From assembly GCA_028290325.1 (NCBI GenBank), contig JAQGJY010000340.1, forward strand, positions 1-14,120: a stretch of 14,120 nucleotides of DNA. Direction: 5' to 3'. Origin of the DNA: Tardiphaga sp. (GTDB lineage: Bacteria; Pseudomonadota; Alphaproteobacteria; Rhizobiales; Xanthobacteraceae). The position numbers were made by a program, and so were the translations under genes. Below the pieces are notes generated by a model. The model saw only the letters and a program-made list of their open reading frames with translations, had not been told where the DNA came from and did not search any database. This document shows positions 1 to 5,577 of this stretch, piece after piece (within the stretch, counting starts at the first letter, position 1; the number at the start of each line of letters is the position of its first letter).

Positions 1-1035
1 GGGCGCGGTGGTCGGCATCAGCGCGGTCGGGGCGAGCCAGTCGGCGGTACCGAGCGGCAGATCGATCCGAAGCGCGGATTTGAGATCGAGCTGAACCGGT
101 AGGCCATTCGACGGCAACGGCATTGCGCGCGGCAATGGCGTCACCCGAGCCGGCTTCGCATCAGAGGTGACAAGTTTGCCGATCGGCCGCGCCTCGCGGC
201 CATCGAGCAGCATGATCGTAGAGGGGGTGTTGGGCGCTTTTTCCGCCTCGATGAAGGTGTCGATTCGCGATCCCGGCGTCACGACGACGACGCCGTCGCG
301 CGCCAGGAACGGTTCGGTCGGTTGGCCGTCGATGGCCATCACGCGAACAGCATAATTCGGAATTTTAATTGCAATAACATTAGCCTGTGAGGCATTGATG
401 AAGCGAAGTCTCAAGCGTTCATTCAGGCTTAGGGTGATTCCAGTGGTGCCGATGTTGACGGTGAAGGTGGTCGGCGCGTCCGAAGCGGCCAGGGCCGGCG
501 GGACGGCGGAGCCATCCGGCTTGATCCGCCAGTCCTGAAAAATCAGAACCTCGTCGCGGTCGACCGCGATGGTCTCGGTCTCGGATACGATCACCGCGCG
601 GCCGGTCGAGGGCCGGGCCGCGGCGTCGCCGAATATCCTAAAATCCAGCAGCATCGTGCCGGCATGACGGAACGTGATGGAAGAAGTTGCACTCGCGTCC
701 GGTGCGATAGCCGGCCGCCCCGTGAACGGTTCCGCCGCCGGATCGCCGTCGAGGCCGGCCCAGTTCAGCGCGATCGGAACCGGCAGCCGATTCGTCAGCG
801 TCACGTCCACGGTCTCGCCCCGCCTGAAGCGCAGCGGTCCTGCGTCCGGCCCGCCGGTCAGTCGCCAGAATGGTGTCGGCGGCTGGCCGGGTCCGAGCGC
901 GATGGTGTCGACGACCGCTTCCAGCGCCAGCGCGGTCCGCTTCTGCGCCAGAACCGGCGCTATCGGCCAGACAAGGGTCGCGCCGAGGCTGGTCAGCAGC
1001 GTCCGGCGGTCGATCGGGAAGGGAGCATCGGTCAT
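1..1035 (-). CDS. Multicopper oxidase-family (cupredoxin) protein with Tat-like signal, C-terminal part beyond the left edge
   Basis: An open frame of 345 codons reads leftward from an ATG at 1035-1033 and has no stop before the window edge, so the C-terminus is missing. A purine-rich GGGAT stretch just upstream can serve as ribosome binding site. Residues 8-31 look like a twin-arginine export signal: IDRRTLL, a hydrophobic stretch, then VLA-Q as a likely cleavage site. The mature part reads as a first cupredoxin domain (about 67-150, with LRFRRGETVDVTLTNRLP) and a second (about 160-295, with FQDWR and RLRFINAS), the usual arrangement of multicopper oxidases. However, the usual HWHG copper motif is NWAG (91-94), and the segment where WYHxH is expected reads MLLDFRIFG (128-136), without histidine. 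The protein may be a non-enzymatic relative, like the copper-free division protein FtsP/SufI, or keep only the type 1 site in its unseen third domain. The family call is firm and the function is not known. Confidence 0.8.
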   Translation of the reverse strand, partial: MTDAPFPIDRRTLLTSLGATLVWPIAPVLAQKRTALALEAVVDTIALGPGQPPTPFWRLTGGPDAGPLRFRRGETVDVTLTNRLPVPIALNWAGLDGDPAAEPFTGRPAIAPDASATSSITFRHAGTMLLDFRIFGDAAARPSTGRAVIVSETETIAVDRDEVLIFQDWRIKPDGSAVPPALAASDAPTTFTVNIGTTGITLSLNERLRLRFINASQANVIAIKIPNYAVRVMAIDGQPTEPFLARDGVVVVTPGSRIDTFIEAEKAPNTPSTIMLLDGREARPIGKLVTSDAKPARVTPLPRAMPLPSNGLPVQLDLKSALRIDLPLGTADWLAPTALMPTTAP

Positions 1036-1111
1036 GGCGCGATCCCGATCACCTTCCGGCGCAGCTGTCCAGCCGCCGGACTGCGTCACCCGACCACCCA
1101 AGGCCATTTTT

Positions 1112-1140
1112 TTGCTGCGAAGTCGCGCCGTCATGTTATA
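1112..1140 (+). promoter_or_regulatory. Candidate promoter for tRNA-Leu
   Basis: TTGCTG (1112-1117) is followed after 16-17 bases by an AT-rich hexamer, TGTTAT or GTTATA (1134-1140). This is the only such AT-rich patch in the divergent gap and ends 35 bases before the tRNA. Transcription would start near 1146-1148. The match to the alphaproteobacterial housekeeping consensus is partial. Confidence 0.4.
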
Positions 1141-1175
1141 CGCCCGCGGCAGCGCGGCCGAAACGGATGCAGCTA

Positions 1176-1260
1176 GCGGGCGTGGCGGAATTGGTAGACG
1201 CAGCGGCTTTAGGTGCCGCCACCGAAAGGTGTGGGGGTTCGAGTCCCTCCGCCCGCACCA
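1176..1260 (+). tRNA. tRNA-Leu, anticodon UAG
   Basis: A complete 85-base class II tRNA. The acceptor arm GCGGGCG (1176-1182) pairs fully with CGCCCGC (1250-1256), followed by A and an encoded CCA (1258-1260). The anticodon stem GCGGC/GCCGC (1203-1207 with 1215-1219) closes the loop TTTAGGT, giving anticodon TAG at 1210-1212, which reads CUA and other CUN leucine codons. The long variable arm folds as ACC-GAAA-GGT, as expected for tRNA-Leu. The T arm is GGGGG-TTCGAGT-CCCTC (1233-1249). It stands alone, 127 bases before tig, with its own candidate promoter. No integrase or duplicated 3' end is visible, so there is no sign that it serves as an integration site here. Confidence 0.97.
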
Positions 1261-1386
1261 AACGCCGGCTGCCATGCCGCAGGATTTGGCCGCAGGATGT
1301 GACTGAACTGGCGCAAGGCGTTCTGCCATGCGTCGCACGATTGACATGACCCGGCCGTGAGCCGGACCAAGCGGGAAGATAGTAGA

Positions 1387-2748
1387 ATGCAGGTCACGGA
1401 AACGCTCGCCGAGGGTTTGAAGCACGAATTCCAGATCAACGTCCCCGCTGCCGACATCGAAGCCAAGGCCGATGCCAAGCTGGCTGACATGAAGGACAAG
1501 GTAAAGCTTAACGGTTTCCGTCCGGGCAAGGTGCCTGTCGCGCATCTCAAGCGCATGTATGGCCGCTCCGTGATGGCCGAGACGATCGAGCAACTGATCC
1601 GCGACACCAATGCCGGCATCTTCACCGAGCGCGGCTTCAAACTGGCGACCGAGCCCAAGGTCACGATGCCGACCGAGGAAAAGGACGTCGAGGCGATCCT
1701 GTCCGGCAAGTCCGACCTGACCTATACGGTCGCGGTCGAAGTCGTGCCGCCGATCGCGCTGGCCGATTTCAAGAGCTTCACCGTCGAGAAGCCGGTTGCC
1801 GACGTCACCGACGCCGACGTGGACGAGGCCATCAAGCGCATCGCCGATCAGAACAAGGGCTATGACGCCAAGGCCGACGATGCGAAGGCCGAGAGCGGCG
1901 ATCGCGTCACGGTCTCGTTCAAGGGCACCATCAACGGCACGCCGTTCGATGGCGGCACCGGCGAGGGCATTCAGGTCGTGATCGGCTCGAATACCTTCAT
2001 TCCGGGCTTCGAGGAGCAGTTGATCGGGATCGGCAAGGACGAGACCCGCACGCTGAAGGTCGACTTCCCGAAGAACTATGCCAGCGAGCAGCTGGCCGGC
2101 CAGCCGGCCGAGTTCGAGACCACCGCGACCCTGATCGAAGCGCCGAAGGACACCGTCATCGACGACGAGTTCGCCAAGATGCTCGGCCTCGAATCGCTCG
2201 ACAAGCTGAAGGAAGCCGCCCGCGAGCGCCTGACGCAGGAATTCGCCGGCGCGACCCGCCAGCGCGTCAAGCGCCTGCTGCTGGATCGGCTCGACGAGAC
2301 CCATCGGTTCGATGCGCCGCCGTCGCTGGTCGATGAGGAATTCCGCCTGATGTGGGATTCGATCAAGGCCGAGATGGCGTCGAACAACAAGAGCTTCGCC
2401 GACGAGAACACCACCGAAGACGCCGCCCAGGAGGAATACAAGAAGATCGCGGACCGCCGCGTCCGCCTGGGCCTCGTGCTGTCCGAGATCGGCGACAAGA
2501 ACAAGATCACCGTGACCGACGACGAAGTCGGCCGCGCGGTGGTCGAGCGCGCCCGCTCGATGCCGGGTCGCGAAAAGGAAGTCTGGGACTATTACCGCAA
2601 CAACGCCAACGCCTTGGCCCAGCTTCGCGCGCCGATCTACGAGGACAAGGTGGTCGATTTCATCCTCGAGCTCGCCAACGTCACCGAGAAGAAGGTGTCG
2701 CGCGAAGAGCTCTACAAGGACGACGAGGCTGACAAGCCGGCCGCCTGA
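1387..2748 (+). CDS. tig: Trigger factor, ribosome-associated chaperone and peptidyl-prolyl isomerase
   Basis: The 453-residue product binds near the peptide exit of the large ribosomal subunit and shields nascent chains. The ribosome-binding signature GFRPGKVP is at residues 43-50, the same position as in E. coli. The FKBP-type isomerase domain spans about 169-255 (GDRVTVSFKGTINGTPFDGG, then IPGFEEQLIG). The helical C-terminal substrate-holding domain fills about 260-440, and the tail is acidic and alanine-rich. I chose the ATG at 1387 because GGAAG at 1374-1378 lies 8 bases upstream and MQVTETLAEGLKHE is the normal family start; an in-frame GTG at 1357 would add ten unlike residues. It lies upstream of clpP and clpX, as in many proteobacteria, but a terminator after it makes it largely a separate unit. 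No clear promoter was found between the tRNA and this gene. Confidence 0.97.
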   Translation: MQVTETLAEGLKHEFQINVPAADIEAKADAKLADMKDKVKLNGFRPGKVPVAHLKRMYGRSVMAETIEQLIRDTNAGIFTERGFKLATEPKVTMPTEEKDVEAILSGKSDLTYTVAVEVVPPIALADFKSFTVEKPVADVTDADVDEAIKRIADQNKGYDAKADDAKAESGDRVTVSFKGTINGTPFDGGTGEGIQVVIGSNTFIPGFEEQLIGIGKDETRTLKVDFPKNYASEQLAGQPAEFETTATLIEAPKDTVIDDEFAKMLGLESLDKLKEAARERLTQEFAGATRQRVKRLLLDRLDETHRFDAPPSLVDEEFRLMWDSIKAEMASNNKSFADENTTEDAAQEEYKKIADRRVRLGLVLSEIGDKNKITVTDDEVGRAVVERARSMPGREKEVWDYYRNNANALAQLRAPIYEDKVVDFILELANVTEKKVSREELYKDDEADKPAA

Positions 2749-2772
2749 TCCGTCCGATATGGCTGATTGGCG

Positions 2773-2808
2773 GGGGCCGCGATGCAAGTCGTGGCCCCTG
2801 TTCCTTTC
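2773..2808 (+). terminator. Intrinsic terminator after tig
   Basis: A 10-bp stem with one G-U pair joins GGGGCCGCGA (2773-2782) to TCGTGGCCCC (2789-2798) around a 6-base loop. The tail is pyrimidine-rich (TGTTCCTTTC) rather than a pure T run, so termination may be incomplete. It sits 25 bases after the tig stop. Confidence 0.75.
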
Positions 2809-3082
2809 ACGGGCCGCGTCGTTCATCATGAATCGGGGGCGGCTTTGCCGTGGACCCGCGAATCAGTTTGACTGTGTCGCGCGGGTGGCTCGCCATTGCA
2901 GCGGGTCTGAGTCTCGTCACAGTCCGGTCTTGTTACCGGCCAATCGTCTCATATCTGTGAGTTCGTTAAGTCCTGCATCACGGGACGTTCGTCGCGCCCG
3001 ACTAACCGGCTGCTTGCGCAGCTTGCGTCTCGGCGGGCACGTCGTCTCCAATTCTCCATCTCGATCAACCTTTGGGTGATTT
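2809..3082 (+). promoter_or_regulatory. clpP upstream region with sigma-32-like promoter candidate
   Basis: No gene is seen in this stretch. At 2929-2956 CTTG is followed after 17 bases by CATATCT, close to the alphaproteobacterial heat-shock pattern CTTG-N17/18-CYTATNT with one mismatch at the Y position. Transcription would begin near 2963 and give a leader of about 120 bases. A housekeeping reading of the same site (TTGTTA to CATATC) has only 14 bases between the boxes, which favours the heat-shock reading. The clpP ribosome binding site is poor: the bases before the ATG are TTTGGGTGATTT with no good AGGAGG match. Confidence 0.45.
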
Positions 3083-3715
3083 ATGCGCGATCCCGTCGAA
3101 ACCTACATGAACCTCGTCCCGATGGTGGTCGAGCAGACCAACCGCGGCGAGCGGGCCTACGACATTTTTTCGCGCCTGTTGAAGGAACGCATCATCTTCA
3201 TGACCGGCCCGGTCGAGGACGGCATGTCGACGCTGACCGTGGCGCAGTTGCTGTTCCTCGAAGCCGAGAATCCGAAGAAGGAAATCTCGATGTACATCAA
3301 CTCGCCGGGCGGCGTGGTGACCTCGGGTCTCGCGATCTACGACACGATGCAGTTCATTCGTCCGCCGGTTTCGACGCTGTGCACCGGGCAGGCCGCCTCG
3401 ATGGGCTCGCTGCTGCTGGCCGCTGGCCACAAGGACATGCGCTTCTCCCTGCCGAACTCCCGAATCATGGTTCATCAGCCATCCGGCGGGTTCCAGGGAC
3501 AGGCCACCGACATCATGCTTCACGCGCAGGAAATTCTGAACCTGAAGAAGCGGTTGAACGAGATTTATGTGAAGCACACCGGGCAGACCTATCAGGCCAG
3601 CGAGGAGGCGCTGGAGCGCGACAAGTTCCTGACCGCCGACATGGCACGGGAATTCGGCATCATCGACAAGGTCATCGAGAAGCGAGCTGAGGAACCTATG
3701 GCGAAAGCGCCGTAA
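3083..3715 (+). CDS. clpP: ATP-dependent Clp protease proteolytic subunit ClpP
   Basis: The 210-residue protein is the serine peptidase chamber that degrades proteins unfolded by ClpX or ClpA in the cytoplasm. The triad is visible: Ser106 in QAASMGS, His131 in MVHQPSGG and Asp180 in LERDKFL, matching Ser/His/Asp of E. coli ClpP with the same relative spacing. The oxyanion/substrate segment NSPGGVVTSG is at 73-82. Length and motifs are those of the ordinary housekeeping ClpP1 group, with a short N-terminal propeptide. The ATG at 3083 gives the expected start MRDPVETYMNLVPMV although the ribosome binding site is weak. clpX follows 280 bases downstream with no clear terminator between, so partial co-transcription is likely. 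A heat-shock-like promoter candidate lies about 130 bases upstream. Confidence 0.98.
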   Translation: MRDPVETYMNLVPMVVEQTNRGERAYDIFSRLLKERIIFMTGPVEDGMSTLTVAQLLFLEAENPKKEISMYINSPGGVVTSGLAIYDTMQFIRPPVSTLCTGQAASMGSLLLAAGHKDMRFSLPNSRIMVHQPSGGFQGQATDIMLHAQEILNLKKRLNEIYVKHTGQTYQASEEALERDKFLTADMAREFGIIDKVIEKRAEEPMAKAP

Positions 3716-3886
3716 CAGGCCTGCCCCCAATGCCCTACCAAAATCGCCGCAAATCACGCTATTGTCACACGGGGACTGGCAGTCGGATTTAGCGAATTCT
3801 TGATAGTCGGCTGCCACCATGGTTGGCTATGGCGGATCGGCGATTAAGGTGGGGCTCAAATTGGCCGCGATTCGTGCGGTATCTGA

Positions 3887-3917
3887 GTGACAAGGGTCTG
3901 TTTCTGGTACGGATATT
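3887..3917 (+). promoter_or_regulatory. Weak candidate promoter before clpX
   Basis: GTGACA (3887-3892) is followed after 18 bases by GGATAT (3911-3916). It is the best pair I see in the 280-base clpP-clpX gap, which carries no gene and no clear terminator. A second weak pair is TTGTCA (3762-3767), 17 bases, GGATTT (3785-3790). Either would give clpX its own transcript; neither is strong. Confidence 0.25.
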
Positions 3918-3995
3918 GCTCCAGCTAGGCATCGGCAACGGTGCATCGTCGGGAGCGACCGGATCGACAAGGCCGAACGGCGGACGGAGAACGGA

Positions 3996-5264
3996 ATGAG
4001 TAAGATCGGCACGAGCGATTCGAAGAACACGCTGTATTGCTCGTTCTGCGGCAAGAGCCAGCACGAAGTCCGCAAGTTGATCGCGGGTCCCACCGTATTC
4101 ATCTGCGACGAATGCGTTGAGTTGTGCATGGACATCATCCGTGAGGAAAACAAATCCTCGCTGGTCAAGTCGCGCGACGGGATTCCGACACCGAAGGAAA
4201 TCTGCAAGGTTCTCGATGATTACGTCATCGGCCAGAGCCATGCCAAAAAGGTGCTCTCGGTCGCGGTTCACAACCACTACAAGCGTCTCAACCGTCAGAC
4301 CAAGCACAACGACGTCGAGCTGGCGAAGTCGAACATCCTGCTGATCGGGCCGACGGGCTCCGGCAAGACGTTGCTGGCGCAGACCCTGGCGCGCATCCTC
4401 GACGTGCCGTTCACGATGGCCGATGCCACGACGCTGACCGAAGCCGGTTACGTCGGTGAGGACGTCGAGAACATCATTCTCAAGCTGCTGCAATCCGCCG
4501 ATTACAACGTCGAGCGGGCGCAGCGCGGCATCGTCTATATCGACGAAATCGACAAGATCTCTCGCAAGTCCGACAATCCCTCGATTACCCGCGACGTGTC
4601 CGGCGAGGGCGTGCAGCAGGCCTTGCTGAAGATCATGGAAGGCACCGTCGCCAGCGTTCCGCCGCAGGGCGGCCGCAAGCATCCGCAACAGGAATTCCTG
4701 CAAGTCGATACGACGAATATCCTGTTCATCTGCGGTGGCGCGTTCTCGGGACTCGAAAAGATCATCTCCGCGCGCGGCCGGTCCACGTCGATCGGTTTTG
4801 CGGCGCAGGTGCTGGCGCCCGAGGATCGCCGCACCGGCGAAATCTTCCGTCATGTCGAACCGGAAGATCTGTTGAAGTACGGCCTCATCCCCGAGTTCGT
4901 CGGTCGGTTGCCCGTGGTGGCGACGCTCGAAGATCTCGACGAGGCCTCGCTGAAGAAGATTCTCACCGATCCGAAAAACGCGTTGGTGAAGCAGTATCAG
5001 CGTCTGTTCGAAATGGAGAATGTCGAGCTGACCTTCGCGGACGAGGCGTTGGGCGCGGTGGCGCGCAAGGCGATCGAACGCAAGACCGGCGCGCGCGGTC
5101 TTCGCTCGATCCTCGAAAGCATCCTGCTCGAAACCATGTTCGACCTTCCGGGTCTGGAAGGCGTCGAGGAGGTCGTGATCTCGCGCGAAGTCGTCGAAGG
5201 CACCGCGCGCCCGCTTTACATCTACGCGGATCGCGCCAATGCGGAGAGCAGCGCAAGCGCCTGA
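3996..5264 (+). CDS. clpX: ATP-dependent Clp protease ATP-binding subunit ClpX
   Basis: The 422-residue AAA+ unfoldase recognises tagged or regulatory substrates and feeds them to ClpP. The N-terminal zinc-binding domain has four cysteines at 15, 18, 37 and 40. Walker A is GPTGSGKT (118-125) and Walker B is IVYIDE (179-184). The pore loop GYVG is at 151-154, the ClpP-docking IGF loop at 266-268, and the sensor-2 motif GARGLR at 365-370. All key residues are present and the length is normal. The ATG at 3996 is preceded by GGAGA (3986-3990) at 5 bases. It lies between clpP and lon as in Caulobacter and rhizobia, although Caulobacter has another gene between clpP and clpX that is absent here. 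A strong nested terminator follows it. Confidence 0.98.
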   Translation: MSKIGTSDSKNTLYCSFCGKSQHEVRKLIAGPTVFICDECVELCMDIIREENKSSLVKSRDGIPTPKEICKVLDDYVIGQSHAKKVLSVAVHNHYKRLNRQTKHNDVELAKSNILLIGPTGSGKTLLAQTLARILDVPFTMADATTLTEAGYVGEDVENIILKLLQSADYNVERAQRGIVYIDEIDKISRKSDNPSITRDVSGEGVQQALLKIMEGTVASVPPQGGRKHPQQEFLQVDTTNILFICGGAFSGLEKIISARGRSTSIGFAAQVLAPEDRRTGEIFRHVEPEDLLKYGLIPEFVGRLPVVATLEDLDEASLKKILTDPKNALVKQYQRLFEMENVELTFADEALGAVARKAIERKTGARGLRSILESILLETMFDLPGLEGVEEVVISREVVEGTARPLYIYADRANAESSASA

Positions 5265-5286
5265 TTTGCTCACCAGAAACTTCGCT

Positions 5287-5346
5287 GAAAACGCGGCTGC
5301 CGGGCGACCGGCGGTCGCGTTTTTGCGTGGCGGCAGCCGCGTTTTC
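5287..5346 (+). terminator. Nested double terminator after clpX
   Basis: An inner hairpin pairs GCGACC with GGTCGC around a 3-base loop (5304-5318 region) and is followed by a five-T run at 5320-5324, a classic intrinsic terminator. It is enclosed by a perfect 16-bp inverted repeat: 5287-5302 (GAAAACGCGGCTGCCG) pairs with 5331-5346. The outer arms carry AAAA on the left and TTTT on the right, so the outer stem could stop transcription from either direction. It starts 23 bases after the clpX stop and should insulate lon from clpX. Confidence 0.88.
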
Positions 5347-5577
5347 GTGAGACGGACGAGTCACTTAACCCTGATAGATCAGGTGTTCCCGATCACTTGA
5401 CACCCACATGACGCATAGCCACCTAATGCTATCGGCGATGCAGAAAAGCTGTCAGGATTCAGCCCACAAGATTCGCCAACGCAACGATCCGGCATATCGT
5501 CGGATCCATTCGGCACCTTGAGGCGATCGCGCAATGGGCGGGTCGCGTGCAGGGGGGCGCAACAAAAGGAACAGGCC
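5347..5577 (+). promoter_or_regulatory. lon upstream region with weak promoter candidate
   Basis: No gene is seen between the clpX terminator and lon. A perfect -35 box TTGACA (5397-5402) is followed by CCTAAT (5422-5427), but the spacing of 19 is long and the -10 match is partial. I see no good sigma-32 site, although lon is often heat-induced. Two short palindromes lie here: CTGAT-AG-ATCAG at 5371-5382, just upstream of the -35 box, and GATCCG / CGGATC (5486-5491 with 5501-5506) in the likely leader. The leader ends in AAGGA (5566-5570), 7 bases before the lon ATG. Confidence 0.3.

Noticed and set aside
1176..1260. tRNA-Leu as a phage or island attachment site
   Set aside because: No integrase, no repeat of the tRNA 3' end and no foreign genes occur in the window; tig follows directly.
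664..1349. Plus-strand frames of 159-210 codons opposite the multicopper oxidase gene and running through tRNA-Leu
   Set aside because: They cross the tRNA and show no family features, while the minus-strand frame gives a coherent exported cupredoxin protein.
1341..1369. TTGACA at 1341-1346 as a tig promoter
   Set aside because: The -35 box is perfect but no acceptable -10 box lies 15-19 bases downstream; the spacing region is GC-rich.
3730..3891. Two tiny frames (20 and 23 codons) in the clpP-clpX gap
   Set aside because: Neither has a ribosome binding site or recognisable sequence; frames this short are expected by chance.
3789..5273. 494-codon minus-strand frame opposite clpX
   Set aside because: It mirrors clpX almost exactly, has no recognisable domain, and its composition is what the reverse complement of a GC-rich coding frame gives. 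ClpX on the plus strand has every family motif.
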